Shown piece by piece: positions 44,442 to 54,029 of a DNA stretch of 64,000 bases; within the stretch, counting starts at the first letter, position 1; every line of letters begins with the position of its first letter. The notes under the pieces were generated by a model. The model was not told the origin of the DNA, made no database searches, and saw nothing but the letters and a program-made list of their open reading frames with translations. This DNA comes from Nitrincola iocasae. Its GTDB lineage: Bacteria > Pseudomonadota > Gammaproteobacteria > Pseudomonadales > Balneatricaceae. The position numbers were made by a program, and so were the translations under genes. The stretch covers positions 806,001 through 870,000 of the forward strand of contig NZ_CP044222.1 of NCBI RefSeq assembly GCF_008727795.1, in the 5' to 3' direction.

Positions 44442-44553
44442 GTGTTTTGATTGCGTTTTGTTAAAGAGCGTTAGTTTCTTGATGTGTTGTTGGTTTTAAA
44501 TTTTTACTGATCCCGATCTCTTCGCAAGAAAATACTTTGGTACAGTCTATCGA

Positions 44554-45786
44554 TCAATTTCTCACTACTGTCAGCTCGTCAGGTAACCGAACAGCATGGA
44601 TCGACCCGCCATTGGTTGCAAAATAAATAATGCCATCTTGTATGGCGAGCGAACGTGGGATGGGGTGTTCTGTTGGGTAGTAATACACCCGCTCACCGGT
44701 TTTTTCATCAAGGCCAATGATACCGCCGGCTTGAGTGCCAGCATAGACTACCCCATTGTACGGCACCATTGCGCCTCGAATACTACCTCTGGTTGGCACA
44801 TCCCAAACAGGTATAAGGTCACGTTTTCGCAGTGCATGGACACGGGCATCGACAGATGGAATATAAATATGTTTCTCTGAAGCCGATAGGCGCCCTGGGC
44901 TTGCTCCGGCTTCAATATGGTAACGGCCTAGAATAACGCCGCTTTCAGCATCAAAGGCATAAACATCGGCGGCAGTAGAGTGCTGTACTTTATTGACGGT
45001 GTAAATGACACCTTCATCATAGATGAGTGAACGTGAGTTCAATGTTGGTTCAACTGAATCTTTTTCTTCATTATTCCAGTCAGAGGTATAACGCCATTTT
45101 AACTCATGCGTATCTACGTTAAATGAAAATACGTCTTGATATAGGTTTTTCATATATAATACATTGTTATGAATATAAAAATCCGAATTAAACCCGCTAA
45201 GCCTTGTATCGTTTTGATCAAAACCCATTATTAGATTAATAGATTGACTGGTAACTGACTTCTCATAGAGCTCAAGTGTTGTGGAAAAAAAAATACGTTC
45301 GTTTTTTGCTAAGTATGCCATGATACTGCGATTTGTTTTTACTATGTCGTGAACATTTCCATCTGCTTTTCCAATAACATGTATGCGCTGTGGATTTCGG
45401 CAATTTGTAACGGTGTCTGGATAAAAGGTCTGATAAGCAGCATTTGTGCTTATGATGATAAAATCATCACTAACCGTAAGTTTGTTTTCTAGTGGACATT
45501 CTAAATCTAGTTTCCAGTTGAGAGTGCCATCTAGCGAAAGGGAATAGAGGTGATTTGTTTCATCAGAAAAAATGAGAGCGTTATCATATATTGTCATTTC
45601 AGACATAGAGAAGCTCAAAGTTTTGTATTCCCAAATTTCGTAGGCTAAACGCTGTTTATTTATATAAAAATAAAAAAATAATCCAAACAGTGCGATGATG
45701 GCTATCCATATAATGAAATACCAAATGGTTATCGTTTTGTTACTTTGCTTTGTCGCTATTTTTTTCTGCATATTAGATTTTAGCAT
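44554..45786 (-). CDS. Membrane-anchored beta-propeller protein, probable Rhs immunity protein
   Basis: A 410-residue protein with a basic N-terminus, one transmembrane helix (about 20-42, WYFIIWIAIIALFGLFFYFY) and a large extracytoplasmic domain of PQQ-like/WD-type propeller blades (LYSLSLDGTLNWKLD, VFSFNVDTHELKWRYTSDWN, GGIIGLDEKTGERVYYY, IIYFATNGGSIHAVRL). Its ATG at 45786 shares one base with the rhs stop (TAATG), so it is coupled to the toxin gene and most likely is its immunity protein, acting in the periplasm. No catalytic residues of PQQ dehydrogenases are apparent, and the gene is too short for those enzymes. Related folds exist in BamB, but context argues against that. Confidence 0.7.
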   Translation of the reverse strand: MLKSNMQKKIATKQSNKTITIWYFIIWIAIIALFGLFFYFYINKQRLAYEIWEYKTLSFSMSEMTIYDNALIFSDETNHLYSLSLDGTLNWKLDLECPLENKLTVSDDFIIISTNAAYQTFYPDTVTNCRNPQRIHVIGKADGNVHDIVKTNRSIMAYLAKNERIFFSTTLELYEKSVTSQSINLIMGFDQNDTRLSGFNSDFYIHNNVLYMKNLYQDVFSFNVDTHELKWRYTSDWNNEEKDSVEPTLNSRSLIYDEGVIYTVNKVQHSTAADVYAFDAESGVILGRYHIEAGASPGRLSASEKHIYIPSVDARVHALRKRDLIPVWDVPTRGSIRGAMVPYNGVVYAGTQAGGIIGLDEKTGERVYYYPTEHPIPRSLAIQDGIIYFATNGGSIHAVRLPDELTVVRN

Positions 45787-48700
45787 TATGGGTTTGGAAC
45801 GCCAGGAAGGCATAGCTCCCTCGTGCGTTTCTGTTGATCTGCAACTATATCCTTCACCCTGGTTGCATCTGCAGCGATTTGTTCCCCTATGTCGCGTTCA
45901 GCATCCATAATGCACAGGTTATAGTTTGCCTGAATATCCTCAAGGGAATAACGTGCACCCGATTGCAATTGATTGCGTCGATCGCTTTCACACCCCTCAA
46001 TTTTGGTTTGACGAGTTTGATCCGCTATTTCACGGAAATGCTCTTCAATCGGAGGTATTTGAGATGGCATAATCTTGTCATGATATATGCATTGTGGTAA
46101 GGCTCTAGCGTTACTAATGGCATTTCCTATGTCATTGGCTTGCTGTGCTTGTGTTACTGTAATAGCTGTAGAAGCTTGTCTAATCCTTGTTGCGACACGA
46201 GCAAGGCCCGAAAGCAAAGGATGCAACCCCAACGGATCAACCCACCCGGTCGGATTGGCCACATACGCATAGCTATTCAGCCCACCCGCCAATCCAATCG
46301 GATCTTGGGTGATATACCGCCCTTGCTTGGGATCATAGTAACGATAGCGGTTGTAATACAGTCCGGTTTCTTCATCCAGCCATTGGCCTTGAAAACGAAT
46401 CGGTTGTTGTAGGTTCGGCACCGTGCGTTCGTTTTTGATGGCTGCCCAGTCATCGGGTTCTGCGCTCCAGAGCAGGTGGCCGTCTTCGTCGATCAGTTTG
46501 GTCGGGGTGCCGAGGTGGTTGGTGATGAAGGCGCTGTAGCGTGGGGTGTTGATATTGTGGTCGTTAAATTGTTCCAGTGTCAGTCCACTGGCTTCGAGGG
46601 CATCAATGCCGAGTTCATCGACTCTAAACAGGGGCGCAAAACTACTGGGTTCGTAGAACACTGTGGTGCGTTGTTCGCCAGTGTCTTCATGCACCAGTTG
46701 ATCTCCGTCCCAGCCATAGCGGGTGAGCTGGCTCGGGCAGCGTTCGGGGAACACTTGTTTAGCGATGCGCCGCGACAGGGCATCGTAGACGTAATAGGTT
46801 TTCGTGGTTGGGTAGCCGGGCCGCTGGCGTGTGACGCTGGAGAGCCGCTGTAAGCCGTCGTATTCAAAGGACTGCAGATCGTAAGGGGTACGTTTTTCGA
46901 TCAGGTTACCGGCATTGTCATAGCGGTATTCGGCACGCTGGTATTGATCAATACGGTTAGTCGACCAGGTACTTTGACTGGAGGGCAGGCCGTTGATGCG
47001 GTTTCCTTCAGGGTCCAGCGCGTAGTGGTGTTCATGGTTGCCCGTTGGGCTTTGTAATGCACTGCCGGTTAAGCGCCCGGCAGGGTCGTATTCAAACGTC
47101 TGCGCCACCTGTGTGATCAGTGGCGTGTTGGGCTCTGAGGTTGGGATTGATTGCGTAAGGCCGGTTAAACGAAAACGGGCATCGTAGCGGTATTGATGGA
47201 TCTGAATCGGGTGGCTTTGATCGGAGAGGTGTTGCTCACCGCTGATATAGATATCGCGTTGGGCCGCCAGTAAACCCACTGGGTTGTAACGGCGTTCGCG
47301 TGTCAGCAGAGGCTGTGCCTGATCTCTGACCTGAATCTGACGCGTCTGCTCCCGATGCAGGGCATCGGGTTCAATAGAGAACTCCAGGGTGCCCAGGCGT
47401 AATGCCAGCAAATGCCCACTGCCGTAGGTGAGCCAGCCCATGGGATGTTCACCCTGTTGGGTCAGCGTGGGTAGGCCCTGCGAGTTGTATTCGGTTTGAT
47501 TATGCCACTCCCAGACAACCTCTTTAACCGGTATAGGGGGCAGGAATTGGTCGCATTCCGGTGGCTCGACTTCAGCACGTTGCAGTGCGAGGTGCGCGTT
47601 TTTATGCCATTGCTGTTCAATCAGGAGCGCCCCAGAGGGATCGTAAGTCCATTCAACCCGCGCATAAATATTATCCGCCTGGACCAGGCGACCGACGGCA
47701 TCGTAGCGGAAGTGCTCCACCTGTTCGGGTGCCATTTCGGTAGCAGGCAGTTCACGGGCCAGCAAACGGCCGAGGGCATCATAATGCAAGGTCGTGGATT
47801 GCGTTTCGCCGTTGACCACTTCCTGCTGCTGGATCAGATCCCCGCGCAGGTTATAGGTATAGTGACGTTCACGGCCATCAAAGCCGACCTCGCGCACCAC
47901 CCGGTCCAGGGTGTCATACTCAAACGCATAGGTCGCGCCATTGGCGTTGGTGATTTCAATCGGACGACCGGCCAGGTCATAACGATAACGGCGGGTATGG
48001 TTATTGGCATCGGTCTCGGCAATGACCTGGCCTTTAGCGTCGTAACGCAGTGACTGAATTACCCCCTTGGCATCGCGGGCCTCACTCAACAAGCCCTCGT
48101 TATTGTAGGTGTAGTGCAACTGGCTGCGATCCGGCAAGATGACAGCGGTGCGTTGGCCAACGGCGTTGTATTCGAAGCAGGTGATCTGCTCCAGTGGATC
48201 GGTGACTCGAATCAATTGCCCCCATACATCATATTCATACTGGGTGGTCTGATCAGAGCAATCGGTGACACTGGCCAGTTGGCCCAGGTCTGTCCAGGTA
48301 TAGTGGTGCGTTGCGCCTTCTGGATCAATGCGTCGTGTGGGTCTGTCCGGTAAGCTCGGGTAATCATACTCAATCTGCGAGGTGTGCTGAAGAGCATCAG
48401 TGATGGCAGAGATATTGCCCTGATCATCATATTGAAACTGATGGGTTGCACCATCAGGAGCTTGGGTCTGTGTCAGACGTCCATTGGCATCCCGTTGGTA
48501 GCGGTAGTGCTGTTTATCCGGTAGAGAAACATAAATCAGCTGACCGTAGCCATCACGTTGATAACTGGTGACGCCACCCAATGGGTCGATCTCAGATAAC
48601 CGCTGGCCCTGTTTATTGTAGCTGTAGTGAATTTCACTACCGTCCGCGCGGTGATGTGCACTCCAGCGTAGATTAGGGCCGCTGCCGGTAAAGGCATAAC

Positions 48701-50066
48701 GCTCCTCACGTCCGAGATTATCGGTGACACGGGTGAAGGTGTCTTGATAATCATATGTGCGTGTCAGGCCGTCTTCTTCAATCTGTTTGAGTACCTTGCC
48801 TTGCGGTGTGTGCTCGGTCCATTCGTAGTGCATGGTGCGACGGCCCGGCTGGGTGTAACCGGTTAGTATATGCTGAGTCCATTGATACTCTATTACGATT
48901 CGATGGGTACGATCGCGGACAGCGATTAAATCACCCGTGGCGTTGTAATCAAATTGAACCAGTTGGCAGGCAGCTTCGCCATCGACATCGACCGCATTTA
49001 AGCGCACCTTGGGGTCGTCAGGTTCGGGGTTGGCAGCCACTTGATAATGAAACTGGTAGCGTCGGCCAGCACTGTCAATCACCTGCTGAATCAGACCGGC
49101 GGCATCACGTTCATAGGTGGTGCCGTAACCCTGTTGGGTATATTCAGCGGCTAGCTGCCAATCCAGTGCACAGGGTTTAAGCAGATAGACACGCTGGCCG
49201 GTGGATACGAAGTAGAGATTTTCATCAAGAGTTTCAGATTCAGGTAGACCGTTAAACGCGGGGTGCTGGCTTGGATGTGAGTTTGTGGACTGTGTGGGTT
49301 GTTGATCGGATAGGTCTTGAACACCGCCACGGGCCAACCAAAATTGTTCAGAATCTGAATAGACCACAGCACCGGGGGCTAATTCTGAAAAGCGAATCCG
49401 CCGACCATGGGCATCATGCAAGATCAATTGATTAACTGGCTGATTCGTGACTTCGGTGCTGTGCTCTAATGCGAAGTCGTCAAACTCTGCTAACGCATCC
49501 GTGGCGTCTGTTCCATTAGACTCCGGTGTTTCTATAGGCTGGAGGGTTAAACGCAAGTTGTTACCCGTGACTGACCAGCCTTGCCCTAGTATACCGATGT
49601 TGGCATTGCTGGAAACATAACCACGGCTAAAAACAAACGGAGCCGGTGCTGGCAACGCAAAGTCAGTGGTGGCGGGCAGTAACTTGGAGCCGAGAATCGG
49701 GTTAACCGGATTGCCACAGTTGGGGGAGCAGGGCGCAATTTGGTCAGCTTCGCCTTCACCTGAACTAGCGGCTGCGCCATCACCGATTAGCACAGACCCC
49801 AGTCCACCGATAATCACCCCGCCATGGGCGGTGGAATCGGTCATGCGCGCGGCAGGGCGACCATTGATAAACACCGTGGCAGAACCACTGACAAGGGTAT
49901 CCGGAGGGCCATTGCACACCAGGCTATCACCCACACGCCCCGCCGGTTGATTGCCTATAAAAACATCGCTAGAGCCGCTGGAAATGGGGCCGCCAACATG
50001 CGGGGTTTTACCGGTAACGGCAGGACAGCTGTGGTTGTCGCCTAAACGTGCAGAGGGCTTGCCCAT
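45786..50066 (-). CDS. PAAR-Rhs polymorphic toxin
   Basis: A 1426-residue T6SS effector. The N-terminal PAAR domain (about 1-95: KPSARLGDNHSCPAVTG, GGPISSGSSDVFIGNQPAGRVGD) sharpens the VgrG tip. A DUF6531-type segment follows (NPVNPILGSKLL), then many YD repeats forming the Rhs shell, and the core-ending motif YYDPKQGRYITQDPIGLAGG with the cleavage-type DPLGL at about 1277-1281. The variable tip is 145 residues, mostly helical, with four cysteines (QCIYHD, GCESDRR, LCIMDAERD, ELCLPG) and no toxin motif I recognise. ATG 50066 with AAGGAG seven bases upstream is preferred over an in-frame ATG 24 nt earlier. It is the only long gene on the minus strand in the arsenal. Confidence 0.9.
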   Translation of the reverse strand: MGKPSARLGDNHSCPAVTGKTPHVGGPISSGSSDVFIGNQPAGRVGDSLVCNGPPDTLVSGSATVFINGRPAARMTDSTAHGGVIIGGLGSVLIGDGAAASSGEGEADQIAPCSPNCGNPVNPILGSKLLPATTDFALPAPAPFVFSRGYVSSNANIGILGQGWSVTGNNLRLTLQPIETPESNGTDATDALAEFDDFALEHSTEVTNQPVNQLILHDAHGRRIRFSELAPGAVVYSDSEQFWLARGGVQDLSDQQPTQSTNSHPSQHPAFNGLPESETLDENLYFVSTGQRVYLLKPCALDWQLAAEYTQQGYGTTYERDAAGLIQQVIDSAGRRYQFHYQVAANPEPDDPKVRLNAVDVDGEAACQLVQFDYNATGDLIAVRDRTHRIVIEYQWTQHILTGYTQPGRRTMHYEWTEHTPQGKVLKQIEEDGLTRTYDYQDTFTRVTDNLGREERYAFTGSGPNLRWSAHHRADGSEIHYSYNKQGQRLSEIDPLGGVTSYQRDGYGQLIYVSLPDKQHYRYQRDANGRLTQTQAPDGATHQFQYDDQGNISAITDALQHTSQIEYDYPSLPDRPTRRIDPEGATHHYTWTDLGQLASVTDCSDQTTQYEYDVWGQLIRVTDPLEQITCFEYNAVGQRTAVILPDRSQLHYTYNNEGLLSEARDAKGVIQSLRYDAKGQVIAETDANNHTRRYRYDLAGRPIEITNANGATYAFEYDTLDRVVREVGFDGRERHYTYNLRGDLIQQQEVVNGETQSTTLHYDALGRLLARELPATEMAPEQVEHFRYDAVGRLVQADNIYARVEWTYDPSGALLIEQQWHKNAHLALQRAEVEPPECDQFLPPIPVKEVVWEWHNQTEYNSQGLPTLTQQGEHPMGWLTYGSGHLLALRLGTLEFSIEPDALHREQTRQIQVRDQAQPLLTRERRYNPVGLLAAQRDIYISGEQHLSDQSHPIQIHQYRYDARFRLTGLTQSIPTSEPNTPLITQVAQTFEYDPAGRLTGSALQSPTGNHEHHYALDPEGNRINGLPSSQSTWSTNRIDQYQRAEYRYDNAGNLIEKRTPYDLQSFEYDGLQRLSSVTRQRPGYPTTKTYYVYDALSRRIAKQVFPERCPSQLTRYGWDGDQLVHEDTGEQRTTVFYEPSSFAPLFRVDELGIDALEASGLTLEQFNDHNINTPRYSAFITNHLGTPTKLIDEDGHLLWSAEPDDWAAIKNERTVPNLQQPIRFQGQWLDEETGLYYNRYRYYDPKQGRYITQDPIGLAGGLNSYAYVANPTGWVDPLGLHPLLSGLARVATRIRQASTAITVTQAQQANDIGNAISNARALPQCIYHDKIMPSQIPPIEEHFREIADQTRQTKIEGCESDRRNQLQSGARYSLEDIQANYNLCIMDAERDIGEQIAADATRVKDIVADQQKRTRELCLPGVPNP

Positions 50067-50398
50067 AAAACACTCCTTGTTGAATGACACCCATGCTGAT
50101 GATTTACATGAGACAGCCTACTCCCTGATGACCGCGAACGAACTATAACGCGATTTGGGAAGTTTGCCAAATGCTAAGCCAGGATTTAGATGAAGAAGGC
50201 TAGCCCCTAGAAGACCCCCTTGCACTCTTGACTCCACAGGCTAAAAAAATTAGGCTCTGCTCTAAGAAGTAAGGACCATTTCTGAACTTAATGAACTAAT
50301 CACGACAAGGATATAGTCATGCCGACTCTCCATTTCAATCACCCTGCTTGCTATATTTTTATCCTCTATTTCGCTTCAATTGATACGCTCATTAACCA

Positions 50399-50560
50399 TA
50401 AACCTCTAGTGCGGTTGGGTGATTTGGATCAATGTCCAGTGCATAAATATGGATCAACAGCCATTACATAGTTTGCATCACCAACAGGTGGTGGTCGTCC
50501 GATTGCTACAGCAGGAGATAAGACGATGCGTGCTGCAACTTTTACGCGTTGCACTATGTA
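50399..50560 (+). pseudogene. Decayed PAAR gene
   Basis: From 50400 the frame reads KPLVRLGDLDQCPVHKYGST before a premature stop, and a shifted frame continues GGGRPIATAGDKT. This is the first half of a PAAR protein like the one at 58206 (KPVARLGDLHQCPKHKHGTT, DDGRPIACVGDKT). The ATG is lost and the end is missing. The remaining intergenic DNA between rhs and vgrG-3 (50067-50622) holds the two divergent leaders and nothing else that I see. Confidence 0.85.
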
Positions 50561-50622
50561 TTATTACTGACTCGTTGTCATAAACAACTCAACGTTACTG
50601 ATGTGCTTAATAAGGGATTACT

Positions 50623-52593
50623 ATGGCTCTCTTTACCCAACAGGACCGGCTCCTGGCTATCGATACCCCACTGGGGTCTGATGTATTGTTACTGACCCGA
50701 TTAAAGGGGCAGGAAAACATTTCGTCGCTGTATGCATTTGATGTGGAACTCTATTCCGCCAGTACCCAGATTGAGGCAGACAAAATCGTGGGTGAAAATG
50801 TGACGCTGAAAATTATGCAGACAGACACCCTGGGACTTCGCTCAGGTGGCTATCGGCATATTAATGGTTACGTCCGGCGCTTTCGGGGTGAAGGTGAGCA
50901 GTTGCAGGGATTACGCCGTTACACGGCCGAAGTGGTGCCCTGGTTATGGTTCTTAACACAAACCAGCGACTCGAAAATCTTCCAGAACAAAACTATTAAA
51001 CAGATCGCTACTGAGATCTTTGCTGAAAATGGTTTTAATGATTTTGAGTTCCGACTGATCGGGCAGCACCCGATCAGGGAATATTGCGTGCAATACCAGG
51101 AAAGTGATTTCACCTTCCTGTCTCGTCTGTTTGAAGAGGAAGGGATTTTCTATTATTTCCATCACGAAGACGGCAAACATACCCTGATTATCGCTGACCA
51201 TAATGGTGCTTATGAGACCTGCCAAGAAGGCTCAGTGAGCTACCAGGCTGGTTCTTTGTCGGCACATAGTATTCATGCCTGGTCGCATCAATATGAGTTT
51301 CGAACCGGACGTTATGCCAAACGTGACTATGATTTCAAAAAGCCTTCTGATCGACTGCAGACGGGTGTCGCGGCAGATATGCCCTTAAATGGTGTGAAAC
51401 GCTTTGAGCATTTTATCTACCCGGGCCGCTACGAGGACAAAAGCTTCGGTGATCAACTCACCCGTTTACGCATTGAACAGGACGAAGCCTCCCACGATCA
51501 GGTCAAAGGTGAAAGTGGCTGCCGGAGCTTTACGCCCGGGCATAGTTTTACCCTGAATCGGCACGATGATGCCCCCGACGAGATGGATGACTACTTGCTG
51601 CTGGGCGTAGATCACCAGGCCAGTGATTACAGCTACACCAGTCAGGATGACGTCGAGCGCGAATACAAAAACACCTTCCGCGCCATGCCAGCTTCCCGCG
51701 TCTATCGTCCGGCGATGATTACCGGCTGGCCAAAAATGCAGGGACCCCAGAACGCCATGGTGGTCGGCCCGGCCGGTGAAGAGATCTACACCGACAACTA
51801 TGGCCGGGTAAAAATTCAGTTTCCCTGGGACCGCTACGGCCAGTACAACGAAAACAGCTCCTGCTGGGTCCGCATGAGCAACAATTGGGCCGGCAAGAAT
51901 TGGGGTGGCATATTCATACCCCGTATCGGTCAGGAAGTGATTGTCGACTTCTACGACGGCAACCCGGACCGACCGATCATCACCGGGCGTGTCTACAACG
52001 CTGAACAGATGCCGCCCAACAGCCTACCGGCGAATAAAACCCGCATGACCCTGCGCAGCGATACGCACAAGGGGGAAGGGTTTAATGAGCTCACCTTTGA
52101 GGATGAGGCGGGTGAAGAGTTTATTTATATCCATGCGCAGAAAAACATGGAATTGCAGGTGCAAAACTCACGCCACAAGCGAGTTGAGTTTGATGATACC
52201 GCCACTATTGGCAATAACTCCTATCTGGCCGTTGCTCATGACCGCATCGAAAAAATCGATCAGAATCAAGATACGACTATTACCGGTAATTTGACTGAAA
52301 AAATTGATGGCAATCAGGGGATTACCCTGGGTGGCGATCAACACACCAAAGCGGGAGGCGATATCACCTATAAAACCGGTGGTGAAATTGTTCTGGATGC
52401 CAGAAAGATCACCCTGGTGTCTGGTGGGACGGCTTTGGTAGTGTCCGCAGGCAGTGTCAACGTGGTTCCCAGTCTCAATGTGGGTTCTGCATCGCCAGGC
52501 ACCGCCGCTATACCCGCTATCCCAGAGGTTTTGGATACAGCGTCGGGCACAGGTTCCCCCTTTGTTTCTCACTGTCCCAAGAGTGCCGCATGA
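50623..52593 (+). CDS. vgrG: VgrG-3, canonical spike without toxin domain
   Basis: A 656-residue VgrG. It has the same core as the other two (DRLLAIDTPLGSDVLLLTRL, FPWDRYGQYNENSSCWVRMS, IITGRVYNAEQMPP) but is clearly diverged and has a different, shorter beta-helix (DTTITGNLTEKIDGNQGITL) ending in a small Ala/Pro tail. It has no effector extension, so it should carry separate cargo through the DUF4123 adaptor encoded next (ATGA overlap). It probably delivers the 648-residue protein and may pair with the PAAR protein at 58206. Confidence 0.95.
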   Translation: MALFTQQDRLLAIDTPLGSDVLLLTRLKGQENISSLYAFDVELYSASTQIEADKIVGENVTLKIMQTDTLGLRSGGYRHINGYVRRFRGEGEQLQGLRRYTAEVVPWLWFLTQTSDSKIFQNKTIKQIATEIFAENGFNDFEFRLIGQHPIREYCVQYQESDFTFLSRLFEEEGIFYYFHHEDGKHTLIIADHNGAYETCQEGSVSYQAGSLSAHSIHAWSHQYEFRTGRYAKRDYDFKKPSDRLQTGVAADMPLNGVKRFEHFIYPGRYEDKSFGDQLTRLRIEQDEASHDQVKGESGCRSFTPGHSFTLNRHDDAPDEMDDYLLLGVDHQASDYSYTSQDDVEREYKNTFRAMPASRVYRPAMITGWPKMQGPQNAMVVGPAGEEIYTDNYGRVKIQFPWDRYGQYNENSSCWVRMSNNWAGKNWGGIFIPRIGQEVIVDFYDGNPDRPIITGRVYNAEQMPPNSLPANKTRMTLRSDTHKGEGFNELTFEDEAGEEFIYIHAQKNMELQVQNSRHKRVEFDDTATIGNNSYLAVAHDRIEKIDQNQDTTITGNLTEKIDGNQGITLGGDQHTKAGGDITYKTGGEIVLDARKITLVSGGTALVVSAGSVNVVPSLNVGSASPGTAAIPAIPEVLDTASGTGSPFVSHCPKSAA

Positions 52594-54029
52594 GTTCAAT
52601 AACAAGACCGACCTGGATCGGACAGTGTCAGGTACGCGTTCACCCGGGGCACGATATTCCCTGGGCTGGCAATGCTCAGGATGGTCGTAGCTATGTGGTG
52701 ATTCAAGCTGACACCCAGAATGAATTTGAAGCCGCTTTGTTAACCTCGCTAGAGGAGCTGCATCTCGACCTTACTGGGCTTGAAGAGGTTGAGCCCTTGC
52801 TGCAGCATTTTGCTCGTCAGGGTATGAGTCGCCCCTTGGTAGAGCTGGCTCAGCAGCTCAATGATGATAATCGAGTGGTCTTTGGAAGGTTTGAACCGGT
52901 CAATAGGGGACCCTTACAAGCAGGGAATGCAGAAACAATAGATACCCAATGCCGCCAGGAAAGTGACTCTAGCATCACGCATCTACCACCGCCCCCACTG
53001 GGTTCAGAAGTAGAATGGGGATCTTTACTACAGTCAGATGCAGAACCACTTTGGGCCATCGTAGACGGTGTAAACTGGCCTGAAATCCAATCGCTGTTGA
53101 GCGAGCACCTGCCGCCACATGCGTGTTTGTATTCGACGCAGGATGTCCAGTCTCAGGCGATAGCCCCTTGGTTGGTTCGTCTGGAACCCGATAATCCCAT
53201 AACCTACATTGTTCAAGCACGACCACAAGATAGTCATGCGCTAATTCTGTTTCAAAGTCAGTCTCAATTAAAGGCACTGCGAGATCATTTTCGCTTATTT
53301 ACCCTGGTCTGGACCCCCGCTGATGAACAGGCACCGATCTATTTTCGTTTTTATGACCCACGTGTCCTGACAGATCTGTTCAGTGCGCTTGATCCTTGGA
53401 AGCAAACCCGATTTTGTGCCCCGGTCAGTGCTTTTTATGTGCCGCTGAGCCCCTGGCTGCGTGTTCCGGAATGGGCTAAGTTGGATCAGCCCCTGCCACT
53501 GACCGCTGCGTTGGATAGTTACCAGCAGCGTCTGCTTAAACTAGCGCCTGCCGATAATCTACCAGACAATGTTATTACTGGAAGTCGTGGTTTCCGTATT
53601 ACTGCAAAAGAGTTTGAACAGTTTGGCTTTCTAAATGCCTGTCGTCAGCAGAACAGCTTAGCCATCACGCTACATCAGCATTATGCCGAACGCTGTTCTA
53701 TGGATGACTACCTCCGCTATGCTGCGCTAGCCCCCAAGTTGGGGAAACAATTTGATTGCCATTCAACCAAGCACGTCAAAACACTTGCCCAGTGCCTGGT
53801 GCTTTTGGGTGAACACTTCCCACAGAACTATCCACAAGCACTCACTTTTTTAAAAGATAAGCACAAATCAGCCCATGAACGCATAGAAGGGTTATGGCAA
53901 TGGGTGCCGCAAGGGCTCTTACTGCAAAAACTTGAGTCTACGTATGAGCAACAAGTTGGACATGAATCCAATGATAACGACCAGACCATGGAAGACCTGT
54001 TCAGCCCACTAAAAGGAGGTACCCAATGA
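52590..54029 (+). CDS. DUF4123-domain T6SS effector adaptor (Tap/TEC type)
   Basis: A 479-residue protein. An N-terminal module (about 1-75, PTWIGQCQVRVHPGHDIPWA) is followed by a variable stretch and a DUF4123 domain (about 148-275: LWAIVDGVNWPEIQSLL, APWLVRLEP, IYFRFYDPRVLTDLF). A C-terminal helical region (about 350-450, FGFLNACRQQNSLAITLHQ) likely contacts cargo. DUF4123 proteins load a specific effector, encoded next to them, onto a VgrG. ATGA overlaps on both sides link it to vgrG-3 and to the 648-residue gene, making that gene the expected cargo. Confidence 0.88.
   Translation: MSSITRPTWIGQCQVRVHPGHDIPWAGNAQDGRSYVVIQADTQNEFEAALLTSLEELHLDLTGLEEVEPLLQHFARQGMSRPLVELAQQLNDDNRVVFGRFEPVNRGPLQAGNAETIDTQCRQESDSSITHLPPPPLGSEVEWGSLLQSDAEPLWAIVDGVNWPEIQSLLSEHLPPHACLYSTQDVQSQAIAPWLVRLEPDNPITYIVQARPQDSHALILFQSQSQLKALRDHFRLFTLVWTPADEQAPIYFRFYDPRVLTDLFSALDPWKQTRFCAPVSAFYVPLSPWLRVPEWAKLDQPLPLTAALDSYQQRLLKLAPADNLPDNVITGSRGFRITAKEFEQFGFLNACRQQNSLAITLHQHYAERCSMDDYLRYAALAPKLGKQFDCHSTKHVKTLAQCLVLLGEHFPQNYPQALTFLKDKHKSAHERIEGLWQWVPQGLLLQKLESTYEQQVGHESNDNDQTMEDLFSPLKGGTQ

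Noticed and set aside
44554..45786. Propeller protein as BamB or a PQQ-dependent dehydrogenase
   Set aside because: It has a transmembrane anchor instead of a lipobox, and the gene starts on the rhs stop codon; BamB normally lies next to der/hisS, and no dehydrogenase active site is seen.
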